Below are positions 47,969 through 62,900 of a stretch of DNA of 64,000 bases, one piece after another (within the stretch, counting starts at the first letter, position 1; every line of letters starts with the position of its first letter). The DNA is from Scleromitrula shiraiana (lineage: Eukaryota; Ascomycota; Leotiomycetes; Helotiales; Sclerotiniaceae). Made by a program: the position numbers and the translations under genes. The notes beneath the pieces were generated by a model. It was given only the letters and a program-made list of their open reading frames with translations. It searched no databases and was not told where the DNA came from. The stretch covers positions 1,984,001 through 2,048,000 of the forward strand of contig JABELC010000005.1 in the NCBI GenBank assembly GCA_028455995.1, given 5' to 3'.

Positions 47969-50900
47969 TCATACAACAGCCATCATATGCATTCGCTGGC
48001 CTAGACTTCTGGTTGGTGAGGAGTCCATGGAGCCGCTAAGCATGGAATTATTGCTGTGGCTTCGAAGAAGATCACTCTTATGTTTTGGGGGTGATGACAT
48101 TGGGTCTGTGAATACTCGAGTAAAAGCTGGACTTGACTCGCGTTGAGGAGTTGGTTCGGGACCATGAACAGGGCCATCGGCTTCACGGATAAGATCAGCC
48201 AATTTTCGAGACAAAATATTCGCACGATGAACAAGATCTCGAAGACTTGTCGTATCGAATGGCATCTTATTTGAAGATTGATCAATATCCCAAGGTATAG
48301 GATCCGAGGTTGAACGATGTTGGTGCATAGTTTCCATAACAGTTCGAGCAACTTCTGCTGATGTCTTGGCACTCGAATGCCGAATTGGAATGGATGGCGG
48401 ACGTAAACTATCTCTAATAGGAGGATTATGCACAATGGCTCCAGCTCCAAAGATATCGTCATCGGGAGGAATTACAGAACGTCGTCGAACTTGATGGCCA
48501 TCATAGATTAATCCTGTTGGATTTCCATGACGGTTCAAGACTTCGAATGGCGCATCCGGGACGCTGACATCCTCACCGTCTCCTCCATGATCCATAAATC
48601 TGTCATCCGTGCTCTGATCTGAGAAGGGTGATGCAGGAGAATGAGGAGGTGATAATGTGGGATCATCTTCATCAGGCACAGCTAGAGCAATTATACCTTC
48701 AGCTTCTTTCCACAATTGTGCGGAAGATCCATTGATCAAGTCCTTTTCGCGAGCCAAAAGTCTCAGTCTCTTCAAATCTTCGACCAACAAACACACTTCT
48801 CTGATTTGACCGACGTGACCAACCACCTTCGCTTGGCTCGCTTGTATCGCAGGTGGAACGAGCATCACGGGTTTTACAATCTTTGCATTGCCATTTTCAA
48901 GAACGTCATCGTTACCTTCAAAGTCAAAGTCGTTATCCCAGTCTTCACTAACACCTTTAGCGCCCAATCCCCAAGTACCGAATTTCGGAGTCAATTTTGT
49001 AGGTTCACGTTGTCCGTTAATGTCAGGGACGACAGGGACGCTCTGACTTCTGATATGTAGTGGATGAGGCCCTTTGCGTCCAACAGTGCGGCCACCTCTG
49101 CCATCAAGAAGATGTTTTACGTGTGCTGTTCTAGGACGAGCAGAATTACCCGACAAATCTTTCTCGGATGTAGATGGCTCTGACCAATCGAATAAATTGC
49201 TTTTCGGTCGCTCGGAGGTATTATTGCCGTTCGTCGATCCACTGTATGTTACATCTGCAAGTGCTGTTCGCATAATCGGACTTACACGACGACAAGTGAA
49301 ATTACTGGGTGGTGAGAGTTGATTGCTAATCTCAAAATTCTCATTATCTTCGTCCCGTGTCCAGTCTTCCTCTTCGTCGTCATCGTCCAATGAGAGACGA
49401 CTAAATTCCTTGGTAGCAATGCTGAAGTTTGGCGGTGACGATGGAATAATTATTTCGGTATCAACAGCAGCTACTGGTTTATGAAGATTAGCTGGAGTGG
49501 TTTTTGGAACCTTGACTGGTGTAGCTTGTCCTTCATCTTCTTCGATGATCTTGTTTTCCATTTCACCGAATCCTCCGTTAACCATAAGTTCATGAATTGA
49601 AAGTCTCTTGGCCTTTGATGGATGGCCATTAACAATTGGAGGAGTCTCGTCGAACATTGAGTCGAGTGGTGTATTCTGTGACCGTAGACTACTAGTAGCA
49701 CCTGATCGTATAGAATCATACACAGTTTCACTTTGACAATCTAGATCGTCATCGTCTCCAGACAGAAACCCTCTCATCTCATTGTCTGACCCAATCAATG
49801 TTGAAGCCCTATCACCAATTTCCGAGGTCCTCGGTTTCGAACTTATAGATCCGTAATATGATGATGATGAATTTGTAAAGGTAGAGGTTGCAGCAGTACT
49901 TGATTGAGGGAAGGGCGAACTGGGGCTTCGTAGAGGAGCAGAAGATGCTGAAGATGACATGCCCAGTCGAGTAAGATCAACATTAAAAGTTGACAGTCGA
50001 GATAGTGGCGGTAATGGAGAGGAGGTATGCCGATTCCTAGGATTATAGCTGATAGTACTGAAAGGATCTAGAGGGGAGGAGGATTCAGCTGAAGAACTAG
50101 GATGTCTTTGGAAGGCCATCTGATCTATGATTGGTCGAGAATGGCTGGGGGGTGGGCCATCAGCAGAAATCGAAACCCGTCCTGGATTTAGAGGTTCTGG
50201 GACAGATGTGTGACGCCTAACATCCTGTGCGCTCTCCAGATTTCGTTTCTTATTTCGCAGACTTCCCGTCCTGGTAATCCATGTACTAGGGGAACTGAAA
50301 TGCATAGACAATGACCGTCTTGGGCGTTTTTCTTTTGTATTTTCCTCTGTCAAGGGTGAGCTTAATTCTTCTTCTACAGCGATTTCGTCAATTGGTCCGT
50401 CGCATGGAACACCGTCTTCGTCGTAGTATCCTTCAATTTCCGAAGTCGAGATTGTGATCCAATCTGGCTTCACTAAAGTCGGTCTAACTGCAGGGTCGGG
50501 CATAACTCTTTTTGATGTCCAAAAGAAGTTATGCATATTTCCCTCTGTCGATCTGCCGGATGAACGCTCTTTTGTGTACTTGGTTGGACGCGATTCGAAG
50601 TACATACGCCACGACCTGCGAGGTGATTCACTTAGTTTCCTCAAGGGTGTAGCTTCAGTGGAGACTGTTGACCGCCTGGGAGGGATTGGACGCGCTTGTG
50701 TTTTCGTGCCTGGAGAATCTTCTATAAACCTCTGCTGCAGCGTAACCGAACGTTGATGACTGGTAGCTGGTCTCCGCAAAGTCGGTACCTGCGATTTTGA
50801 TCCACCTGAAACTGTCCCACTACGATTCCTTCCCGATGTTTGCCTTTTGACCAGTTTGTTTGGAGGCAATTGTGTCGGACTGTCCCGTGGAGATGACAAG

Positions 50901-51613
50901 ATTGGTACAGCGGAGCCATGGGAGAAGATAATAGAAGGCGATTCCGGTGCGATGCTTGATCTAGGACTGCTATTTCCCGATATTGGTAGAGATAATTTCC
51001 GAATCCAGGAACCACGAGATGAGACGGAATCTCCTACACTTTCCTCTCCGAGATTATCATTTTGTGAATCTCCATTTCGAATGAGTGACCACCTTCGCGC
51101 TGCACCATTTTGTGTCGGGGAATCGATTTTCGGATGGGAGAGTTGTCGGAGGAAGTGTAAAGAGGTTGAGGGAGCTGGCGAAGACCCCATCGCATTGGGA
51201 GGATTGCGACTATCTGGCGTAACCATTGTAGAACTCGTAGCGGGTCGTGAGATGGTAGAAGGTGTACCTAAATTAGAACTGTCGACATCTAGAGCAGTAC
51301 CTCCAATTTTTCTCTTCCTTGATGGTGGGCGTTCTGATGTCGAAGGTTCTGGTCTTCCCAATGCGAGACCAGCAGCTGCGATACCGACCGTACTCGAAGC
51401 AACAAGCTATATAGAATATAAGTTAGTTTCCTTGAATGTCAATCCAAGCTTCGAGCTTCAAAAAGACAAATAAAGTATTTTTTTCAAAGGTGCTGAGGAC
51501 TTGATGCGACGCAGGGAGGCCAATGGCATAACCTCGACCGAGGAACAATGCGAAACCCTTAATTTAATATGCAAAAGGGAAAAGGGAAAACTCACGCTGG
51601 GAATAGTTTTCAT
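47969..51613 (-). CDS. Large serine-rich protein of unknown function with a conserved-looking C-terminal block
   Basis: Two exons, 51613-51596 (six codons, MKTIPS) and 51406-47969, give 1151 residues. The short first exon is chosen because the long frame has no ATG near its start, while a clean GTGAGT donor and phase-0 junction restore MKTIPSLVASSTVGIAAAGLALG. Most of the chain is disordered, rich in Ser, Pro and Arg, with many SP and RRxS sites that could be phosphorylated. One ordered-looking stretch, about residues 824-920, reads DWDNDFDFEG, then VVGHVGQIREVCLLVEDLKR and LWKEAEGIIALAVPDEDD, predicted helical. A second helical piece, LRDLVHRANILSRKLADLIRE, lies near residue 1070. I do not recognise the family. 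A signalling or cytoskeletal scaffold would fit, but that is a guess. Confidence 0.8.
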
Positions 51614-51774
51614 CTTTCACAATTGCTCACACCGCTACCAAGAAGTAAAAGAAGGATAGGAGGGAGTATCGTAGAATTGAAAAACCTCATGAACATCTTA
51701 AAAATTCCATACCAAAGAGAATGATATCTAAAAATTGGTGAGGTTATAGGTCGAGATGGAGGTGGAAGTGAACT

Positions 51775-51795
51775 GGGGGGGGGGGGGGGGGGGGG
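51775..51795. repeat. 21-base G homopolymer
   Basis: An uninterrupted G run about 165 bp upstream of the ATG of the large minus-strand gene, so the gene's sense strand carries C21 in promoter or 5' leader. A second G14 run lies at 52030-52043. Confidence 0.95.
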
Positions 51796-52029
51796 TGAGA
51801 AAGAAGGAATGGTGGATGCCCAGATTTGGGTGATTGGAGGTTTCCAAAACAAGGAGGGTGTAAATAAACACTAAGGTTCAAGTTCAGATGATAAGTTCTT
51901 TCTTTTTGGATGTATCGAAGCGCTAAGATTTTTTTTATTCCTTTGGGGTATGATGAAGTGATACAATACTTTTGTTTTGACTTAAAATGTATGTATGTAT
52001 GAGGTACGAAGTTATAGAAAGGTAATTTT

Positions 52030-52043
52030 GGGGGGGGGGGGGG
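52030..52043. repeat. 14-base G homopolymer
   Basis: Second poly-G run in the same upstream region, 235 bp further from the gene. Confidence 0.95.
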
Positions 52044-55000
52044 AAAGATGTAAGAAGGGGTTAGTAGGTAGAAAAGTTGTAGGTATACTGGAATTGAAAA
52101 ATAAATTCTTTTATGAAAAGAGTGGTACAATTAATAAAGTTACAAATCAGGAGAAATTGAAGATTTCCCCTTTTTTGAAATATTGAAATCTACTTTTTGA
52201 AGTGAGTGAGTGAGTGAGTGAGTGAGTAAGAGGAAGTAGAGGGAGGGAGGAGAGGAGAGGAGAGAGAGAGAGAGAGAGGATGTAGAGGAGGACGGTAAAG
52301 AAGGTGGTGTGTCGGGATTGAATTGAATTCCCCGCGTTGTTTTGATTTTTTGAGTGAGAAGATGAGAAGATGAGAAGAGCTGAAATGTATAAGAAACTAA
52401 TAACTAATAACTAATATAAATCATATAAGTATTATGTATTATTATGTACTTATTATGTACTTATTATGTGCGTATTATGTACTTATTGCGTACTTATTTA
52501 TGTATATATATATATATGTAGAGTATAGAGTATATATGTATGGGCAAAAAGGTACTATGTATTAAGGAGGAAGTAATATGCACTATAAAGGTTAATAAGA
52601 TCCTTTTTTATTTTAACCTTGGTAGAGAGTATCAAGGAATCAAGGTACGGCCAGTATAAATTCGGGTAGTTAATTCTAAGGTTTCTTTTTCCCTTTGTAA
52701 GAAAAGATAAAAGATGGAGACATCAGACTCAAAGTAGTTAAGTAAAAGAGTCAAGGGTATATGAATTATACAATTATGGGTTCTAAGTGGATGAGATGGA
52801 TACAAGAAGGTTCATCGATGACATGGATTCATCGCATAGATTTACAATTGAGAATTAACCTCAAAGCCTGGCTCAAAACTGCTCCCCCCTTCCCCCAGGG
52901 CTATTATGTAGTTAGTTTACTTAAGCTAAGATAGGAATAACGGAACGAGATAAAGATTGATGGGTACAACTTCTTCTAGGTATCATCTACTCTACTTCTA
53001 CTGTTACTGTTACTGTATCGACCTGTATCGAGAGGATTCAATGTACTGATTGTCGTTTGTACTTATCCATACCTACATAGTATTTACCTACATAGTATTT
53101 ATCTACATATCTACTATGTATCCACCAGGTATGTATATATGTATATATGTATATATGTATATATGTATGTATGTAGTAGATACTATCATCTAATGGTAGA
53201 TCGATCTATTTTGATTCTTAGAAAAGACCTACATATGTAAACAAGTAGTACAGCTGCTACCCTACATTTATGGGGATCCAATTGAATTTCATCATGATGT
53301 TATTAGAAATGATATTAGCGACCCGCGTTTATTTAGGTTTTAGGATCATCCTGTAAATTCATTATTCTGTGGATCTATAAGACCCATGGATCTCTAGATT
53401 TCTTGGCCAAGAAAAGAAATATGGATCCTTGAGAATCCTTTGGTTATGCTTGTTATGTTGAATTCGTATATACTTTTTTTGGGGAGGGGGGGCTTGTGCT
53501 TGGTCCCGTTCCGTTTTTACTACAATCAACCTCTTTTCTTCTATCAATAAGAGCGGAAGAATAACGTCGGGAACGAATGAATCGATGAATGAATCGTCTT
53601 CTCATGTGTTTTGACATTTCGATTAATATAGTTCTAAATACTAGCAAAGTACTACGATATCTACCCTTGGTCCCTTCTTACTCTAGTTCTATCATCATGC
53701 TTATCCCCAACCATCTTTTTATCCTTCTTACTTGCGCCATCAATGGTGATCAATGCTAGCTGCCACAGAGATACTACCTAGCTATTATCTAAGTATGGAT
53801 GTCTCTGCCTTAAAGCTACCATCTACCTGGCTATAATGAAGCCCTACCTACCTAGTACAAGCTGGATGGATAGCTAGTTCTAGAGCTCAAAATCTTTTCC
53901 CGATTTCTTTCGGTAGAAAGTTCAATGGAGAAACAAAACAATTCATTATCTTGTATCTCCAATTCTGAAATCTAGAAGTTTGGTTTGAATCTCATCATTC
54001 TTTTCTTAGATAATAATGATAAATTTTGTAGAGGTGAGACAACAGATACTCTTTTGGTTTCTGCCTTACAACTTTTTGGGTGAGGGAATACAGAATGTGG
54101 CGGCGGGCTGCGCCTCAACCAATATCAGAACTTGTAACTATCTAGGGATTCTAGGGATAATGAGATCAAATCCCTTCGTCGTGGTCGGCCTGCCAATTGT
54201 TGTATTAAAATTTGGTAGCTTAGTGTTTGTTCGATTTCTTCATTGATGAATCACCTCAAAGTCCAAACAAACGAACAGATACCAAGAGTATGGTTCACGA
54301 GTCAATCTACAATGAATCTCTTCCAGCCTGCTCTAGAAGATAGGTAAGTTAGATACTCCTGTGCATAATGATCACCGACATGGAATGAAAAAGAGGGACG
54401 TCGTGCTCCCATTCCATCCCATGAATTCTCATCTCATCAGCCTTTTCAATACTCCATCCGCCAAGATCATACAGACATACATACATACATACTGCATTTT
54501 GCATGTGTATGTATGAATCCGCAGTCAGCACTTCATCCGAACATGATCATCCAATTCTATATCAATTCATTTTATCCAATCCAATCCAATTCCCACCCCA
54601 ACCCCCAACCATACTACGTGCGCCAAACCAGAACCATGGAAGAACTAACCATGGAGCGAGCGAAAAGCCGCGGAAAATGATACAATACGTATTTGTTTCA
54701 GATGTCGAACCAAAAGCGATCGATCCTCCGCTACTTTCCTTCCTAGACAAGAGATCTTGCGTGATTTGCCATTGTTCATTTGTATTGGGTCTCATTCAGT
54801 TCATTGGGGATAATTGATGTCGTAGTATCCAAAAATCTCGGAGTTTTTTTCTTCTTCTTTTTAAAACGAACGGTAGATTAAGTAGTGGTTTTTTCTACAC
54901 CGCGATTGTCCGTGAGTATATACTGTACCTAAGAATTTCTTAGAACTAATATACTGCACGTGCGATGCCGTAGATACATACATACATTACATTACACACA

Positions 55001-55827
55001 TACGGCTACGTGCGAGCCAGCTAGTCCCGAAAGCGGGAGCCGCCATTTCAACCATTTTAGTTTATTAGTAACCTTGAGAATCTATGCCACGGGTATTAGA
55101 ACTGGCTTAGAAGATTAGAACGAACGAAAGATCAAACTAGCAATTATTAGTTGCTTTAGAAACACTATGTATGTACGCACAGGGCACGAAAAAAGACAAA
55201 CTAGCCAAGGCAAAACATCTATACTAGGTGATCAAAACAAACCCCTCTATTTTCCCCTCCCTCTTCCTTTAGTGCTTTAGAGGGTATTGATCAGCATTAT
55301 GAGGGGCACGGCATGGCAGAATGGAGTAAGGCATTTATAAAAAATAACTGTCAGAGTCAGATTGTACGTACAGATAAAACGGAGGAGGTAAGATTCTTAT
55401 ATTCTATTCTGCGTGTATCCATTTCTATGTCTATCTGTATGTATGTATGTATGTATGTATGTATATATGTATGATGGCATGATGAACATTGGCGGAATTC
55501 TCCACACTCTTTTCTTTACTTTACTTTACTTTACTTTACGAAGCCCCAGTTCAGTCCAGTTCTATCCGTCCAGTCTAATTCTCACATCAAACTTACAACT
55601 AATATCCAACTCCGTCCCTCATCAATCATATTTGTCAAAACCTGCATGTACATATCCAATCAACCACTATATTTCCCTCCCTTTCCTTTCCTTACCTTTT
55701 CCTTACCTCCCTTGTCCTTGCTCGTTGCTTGCATATAAATTAAATCAAACCAGTACAAGTAAAGTAGCTAAAATTTATTTGTAGAGAGAAAAAAGAAAAG
55801 GCAATCATTTCCAATTTAAGCCCAAGA

Positions 55828-55860
55828 TAAAACAAAACAAAACAAAACAAAACAAAACAA
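55828..55860. repeat. AAAAC pentanucleotide array
   Basis: Six to seven tandem units in gene-free DNA. Confidence 0.9.
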
Positions 55861-56960
55861 ACAATCCCATTATCAAAAAGAAAACGATTCTCGTTTTTCG
55901 AAGGAAATCTATTTCTTTTTTTCCATCATTTTTGCTCAAACATGACGAGAAAAGAAAGAAAAAAACATATGAATTGAATTGAATTGTTTGTTTGTTTTGT
56001 TTGTTTCTATTTTCAACGGCGGGGACGCTTTGACTTATTTACTATCTATCATACTAGAGATGATATGATACGATATGATATGATATGATATACCTAAATA
56101 GATGGTGGTGATGAACAATTCTCCGTTGCATTGCATATACCGACTTATTAACACTAATAAAGAAGATGATCCAATTTTTAGAAAATCATGGCTCTCGGTA
56201 CGATATTACTTTACTGTGATTAGCCCTGGAGTATAATCTATGCGATTGTATTTGCTTACGGTATTTGTTTCGTCGTATAGATAGTAGAGTAGTGGAATAG
56301 AAGAGTATTTAGGTAAGTATTTAGGTATATATCTAACACATTTCTAATTCGATTGATTCACCTAAATCAAAAACATGGATCCATTTCCATCCCCGAGCCA
56401 TCCATACCGAAGAAGCAAAGAAAAGAAAAGAAAAAAAAAATTGCCGCCGAACTCTGAGACTGACGACCGATTGAAATTGTTGTGACTGGGAAGATCAAAT
56501 CTATCTTTTCCTCTTTCTTCTCCGGAATTACTGAAATTACAAAAGTGACAACACATCAATAAGGATTTACTACTTGCGAGCATGAAACTGTATATGTCAT
56601 TTTAGATACTACTGTACCGTATTATCAACTTGATATCGGCGACGTAAAGATTTACCTTGCGTGCATTCATTCATTCATTCATTCATTTATTCAATTATTC
56701 GATTTCTTCCCTAACAACCATCCAAGATTTGAATATTATTAGTCAGCAATTATCTATTTATTTACTATAGATTAATGAGATTAAAGATCTTTCGACGCGT
56801 CAAATTCGCGTGGGTAGAACGTGGTAAGTGCGCAATAAGAGTGAATGTTATTCATATAAAAGGAATTTTCATCTCATGTTTAGTTGGGTAGTTCCTGTCA
56901 GATTTGATGAGGGCAAGGGATGTTTTTTTGAGATCTAGATAGAAGTACTGTATGTACTTT

Positions 56961-56990
56961 GATTGGATTGGATTGGATTGGATTGGATTG
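56961..56990. repeat. GATTG pentanucleotide array
   Basis: Six perfect tandem units. Related GATTTGATTG words recur at 61229-61268. Confidence 0.9.
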
Positions 56991-59900
56991 AACTTCAATT
57001 ATCGGATAAGAAGCTGAGAACTACTACATACTAGGTACACATCGCATATATCTCATTCCATCATAATCATCTCAATTCCTTTTATATAGATAACACCGTA
57101 CTCTACTCTACAATCAGTTTAGATCTCCCATCGATTTATTATAATAATAATCAGGCATCATTTACAAAAGGTTATCCATCCATCCGCCACGCGCCCAGAA
57201 GACTATTGATCTTCAGATGCAAGGAAGATGGATGCGGGCCAAGGCTGAATGAACCCCAGCTTGTATATGGATGGATATTGATGAATAATATGGATACTGT
57301 ATGAAATATGGATATGGATGATATGGATATGGATATGGGTATTTAAAATTAGAATTAGAATTAGAATAATTATAATTAATTGTAATATGACGCAATTCCT
57401 AAATTGGTCATTCAAGTTCAAATTCAATTCAAGGTATTGGTTCAATGTATGTAACCCATTCATTCAATCTTCATCATCATCATCATCATCATCACCGAGA
57501 TTATTGTTCCATTAGACATTCTGAGGTACTTACAAACCTAGTACTAGTAATGTCTAATAGCGCAACACATCGATATAGTAGCTATAAAATTCTACTCTTA
57601 TAAGAATCTAAAAAGCATAATATAGAAATTATAAACAAAATAAAATTACATCTCTTTGACGTGTCAAACAATATGGGTCTATACAAGGCTGGAACGTATA
57701 TATTACCCTCTATAACTGGGGTATACTAACCTCATTAATAGGGGCGGCGGTAAAATAATCTAAAAAATTATTCTTCTATGACATGGGTATGTATTTTTAC
57801 ATTGCGGAATGGTTCGTCGATGATATATTATTGTATAGAAGATTTTATAATAATAAGACAGGTATATCAGTTGCTATGTAGTTACTTACTCAATGTACCG
57901 ACCGTACCATATACAATAGGTAACTTATACTAATCGACGTTAAGTTGGCAACGGTTGTTGTAGTATTGCCATGCCAATCCAATGCAATAATCAATCTCTT
58001 ATTAGTCTTGCAGAATTTTCTTTCCTCTCTCCGTTATCATCTCTCTTTTTTGAGAGAGAGAGATAGAGAGAGAAAATAAAAATACATAGTACAATACTGT
58101 ACGTACATACTATGTACATGTGGGGAGTTATGTTCATGAAAGCGGTGCTACTACAATCTGTACTTCACTTCCCTTCCCACTCTTCAAATGCTTGCTTCAT
58201 CACTTCATCAAACTTAATTGATCCTTATGAGAGGTACAGCAAAACAAACTCTCGGATAATCGGACTTTACTTGCTGGGTCGCGATATTGAGGTGGGGGTT
58301 GTTTCTAGATGCGAGGCTCTCTTGGATTCTTTTTCTCGTTATTCATCTCCATCTTCATCTACATACTCATCATCAGTTCAGTGCGACTTCAACCAACACC
58401 ATAGATTCTCCCAAGAGAAAGAAAACTTGGAAGATCTCTCAAATTTGAAACTGTATCATATATCTATTATATGATAATTCTCTCACTTCCGTTTTCTAAT
58501 TCTAAACATCCCGTCTCATCACTACATCTGCATCTTCCGGACATTTGTTTCTAATGCTCAATCTCGCTCCCATCCATACTATACTTATCTTTCCTTGAGA
58601 GAAATTAATATACCTTACCTTTTGAGTATGGGTAGGTATACAAAGATCACAACATATATGTAGCTACTCAGTGGTACAACCTACATATCAAACTCAATCT
58701 ACAAGTCAGTAGCTGCAGTGTTTCTGATCCATTCATTCATTGATCCATTCACCTTCACCCATTCAAACTCAAGCCTTCTCCCAAAGGGAAGTTCCCGATC
58801 TTTTCGTTACATACATCAATCGCATACGTTTCTCCCATGAAACCACATTTCCTTCCATATATTTTCCACTTATTGTACTATACCCCACGGTCGCAAATCA
58901 CACACACAACCTCATCACACATTCTTTTCCCGAATCTGAGGTCTGCCATACACGCTCACGTATATACCTATATAGAGTAAAGGCTTGCTTTTGCGTATCA
59001 CGAGTTATAGATATATTGTTTCTCGATAAGGGAAAAAAGAAAAGAAAAGCCACTTTTCATGCGTGCGTCACGCAAACGAACATGAAAACAACTTCGAATG
59101 AAAATAAGAAAACAACTTCGGATGAAAATCATATGGGTTGTATCAATTCGTTCGATGAATATCGATTGATATGTTTCAAGTACTTGAGCAGGTAGCCACC
59201 GTACTTGAATGAAACTACCAGTGTATTATTCTTCGATTCTCAATCCCATTCTATGGCGTTTATATATGTTTGTATAGTAAGTTCTACTGCATATAGTAGG
59301 CAAGTATGAAGCCAATCATGAAATCCGAAACACAACATCAATACCGCGTAGTAATTGTTTTGTATTCGTCCATCCGGACAAATCTGATATGATTGCATAT
59401 CCGTCTCTATAAGTAGGTAGGGTATTTTTTAATTTGTCACTTGCTAGTTAGTTTATTGTCTGTGGGTGTTGCTCCCGCAAAGACGTGCATGCATGTTTGG
59501 GGTATTGTCTGTGGTTGGAAATCCGTTTGTTCTGCCATCTATCTATTATAGTTGCAGATGTCGAGTTAACATTGCATTGCATTGCATTTCCGTGGGATAA
59601 GGTAGGGAAGGGAAGGGAGTCAAAGTTGGCTCGGAATTTTTTTCATCGCACGGATGATACCTAGGTATGTTAATATAATACTTAGGTTGATGATGATGTG
59701 CATTAGGGAATTTTTGTCAAAGCTTGGTTTTGTGAGTGGCGAATGGCGAGTTGCGAGTTGGTGGTTTATTATTATAATAATGTTGATAGATGTTCCATCA
59801 GATGGTCAGCTGATTCATTTAACAAGGTGGAATAGCAAAACACTATGAGTCAAAGTTAACTAATATGATATTTTTATGATTTAAATTGAGTTAAACAGTC

Positions 59901-62900
59901 TTAAGTTTTGATTTCTTTTATATCAAGTTGAACAATATGTCATGATGTTTGGATTATCCTATTGAGAGACATTGAATGAATCAATACACCCCTTGATATT
60001 CGCAAAAGATTTGTTTGGTATCTCATTTCCGAGCCTCTTTTCGAATTTTATATATCTTTTATGTTTGAGAACCATTATGCTTTCAGTACAATAACCATTA
60101 CGCAATGATTATGTATAGATGCGATACCTACCAGTGCTAAGTTGGCGAAAGACGTTGTTTTTGTTTACAATATATATATCCGTACTTGCGGTCGACTGAA
60201 AGCAAGTGATGTATCTAATAAGACATGGTTTTTTTTGAAAGATCAAGGGATACTCGATATGTAGAAAGGTGTCGATGTTGATTGTTAAGTTTTGTTTAAA
60301 ATTGCTAGTTGATTAAATATTATATTATATGAGATCTGGAAAGGTATCCTCTTTGAAATTGTCTACAACTGACCAATCAAAGGTTATTTGGAACATCAAA
60401 AAACTAATGATGGAAATGCATTGATGAGCTTTGGGATGCATTCAATTAAATAAATACAAAAGCTATCTGTTATTCCTCCTAGTTTGTATTTGTGTGTAGA
60501 TTCTGGCCAGGTACAAATCTTGTAATGAATCTAACTGATTAACGATATCCATGGCTTCATTCTCACTTCTAATTTTGGGATACTTGAGATATCTACTTAT
60601 GTCCCTAACCCCCAACTTTGCATATCTATCTTGATATCAAATGCGTAATAAATAACACAAACATACACTTATTATCCCACCGTCCAACCTTCGAGTCTCC
60701 CACCCCCCCAAACTAACCCACCCCATCTCCCCTTCCCTTCCTCCCCCTCTTCCACAAAACCCATCCCCCGACCTCCTCATCTCCATCTCCATCCTCGTCT
60801 TTATCTCATCCTCATCCTGATCACTGCATCCAGATCCCATTCTCTCTCCATCAGCTCTCCAACTCTCCATCCTCAATCCAACCTACATACTCCCCCCATC
60901 CCTCACCATATGCTCTATATACCGCCCTCTAATCACCAACAACCTCATCCAAGCAAATCCTATATTACCCTCTTCAACAGCAACGAGATCTATCAGTTCT
61001 GAGCAGGGAAAGAGAAAGGGAAAGAGAATCATGAAGCCGAGTTAAGAGAATCCGGCTCTCAGAGAATTGTATCATAGAATATGATGGACATGGAGATGGT
61101 ACTGGCGCTTGGGGGTATATGATTGTATATGCATGTTCTTTTTTAGTTTTAAGCGGGAGAGGGATCAAGAGAGAAGGGAATTTTCTGAGGCTTATGGATT
61201 TTCGTTTATGGCGGATAGGGGGGATCATTTGATTTGATTTGATTGGATTAGATTTGATTGGATTGGATTTAGGAACTCTTCGATTATTATGTTTTATATG
61301 GTTTTTGTAAAATTGGTATATATGTATTTTATCTTTGATCTAACTACTAGTAATCGAAAATATAAGTGGCTAAATCATGGACTTGCGCTATTAATAGGGA
61401 GATAGAAAAGTTCGATGTGTTTACTGGTAAATGATGGATGTGGGGGACTATACGGCGCTGTTTGGATCTGTTGGCTGTTAGATTGGAGGTTGGGAGTTGG
61501 GAGTTGGGAGTTGGAGTTGGGTTTGTTTGGTTAGGTTTCGTTATGTCATGTTATTTTATGTTATTTTATGTTGGTTTGAATTAGCTGGTAAGACGCAGGT
61601 AATCAATCTTCTACATTTTGTCCTCTTACACAGTTCTTTCTTCCCTCCTCTTCCCATCAAAATAACTCCCCCCCTCATCCTCCCCCCCAAAAGTATCCCC
61701 TCCACTGACCCCAAAACCCACAACCAATACTTCCCTCTCCCACAACCTCCAAGCCCCAATCTCTTTGAACAATCTTCACCTTAAATAGTCAGCCAACCTG
61801 AGAATATAACTAGGAATATCATTCTTGTGATGCGGAATCTACGGAAGAGATTAGGTGTATTTGGGAATGGGAATGAGATGGGGTTTGGATATCCGGCTAT
61901 AGTTTTGAAGGGGGGTATGCGTGAGGGATTTGAAACGACGACGTTATGGAGGGTGGAGGACTTTTGGATTTGAAATGTTACTTTTGGTTTGTTCTTTTTG
62001 GTTTGTGGAAGGAGGGAGGGGTAGTGGGATCGTAATAGTGATAGGAATTGAAGTGAAGCCAGGGGCTGTTTTGTCTTCTACTCCATTTATTGCGTTTCTT
62101 TTGCATTTTAATCTTCAATCATACTCTCTCTATCATGTTCCTCTATAACTTCACTGAATTACCGGTTGCAAGTTCTAGTACTGGTGATACAGAGGTGGGT
62201 ATCATGTGGTAAATATTCCTCTCCTCCTTCCCCCTTATATTGATTTTTGAAGATTTTACTTATGCATATAATTTATCTTTTTAATTCTACTTACTCTGTC
62301 CTATAATTGTACTTTACATTACTCTATATCCATTCGTGCATTCATCCATCCATACACAATTCCACCTCCCTACCCACTCAATCTAACTGAGGACTTCCCC
62401 TACTGCAATGACAAGTTATCCCTGTTGTTTCAGGCCGGTTTCGATGGCTTGGGATAATTTGAGTAGATTGTTTATTTAGTAGTGATGGGTGTGGGGAAAT
62501 TTGGGTGGATGGAGGGAAGGGAGGGGAGGAGATGGCGATGGAAAGAATTGGGAATCATGCTATAAATGAAACTTATATGTAACTAAAATGGAATGATTTA
62601 GCTACTTTACCAAACCGAGGCTATCGGATTCGTTTCTTCTACCTTCTGTGTAGTTTGCACTACCTACCTACCTTACGTATACATACATACATATTAGTGA
62701 ATCACGGGAACGAATTTGAAGCTTTCCCCTGTCTATCGAAGGATTAGTGTAGCATAAAATAGGACGGAATATATTCCTTTGGCGCATTAAAGCTAAAGCT
62801 TGGATCATGGAGCTTGCCGTAAGTTTGATATGATGGGTGGAAGATGGCGAGGAGGATATATGATTCGGTGGCTGACGCTTCCTTCAGGAACAGGGGGTGG

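Noticed and set aside
58112..59195. Two adjacent plus-strand open frames of 120 and 151 codons
   Set aside because: Lengths are within chance for 64 kb of this composition. No motif; low-complexity Ser/Thr/Lys runs and a small tandem duplication (ACAACTTCGAATGAAAA) explain part of the second frame.
60637..62148. Several 67-95 codon frames on both strands
   Set aside because: Overlapping, built on GA- or C-rich low-complexity DNA, with no consistent splicing or motifs.
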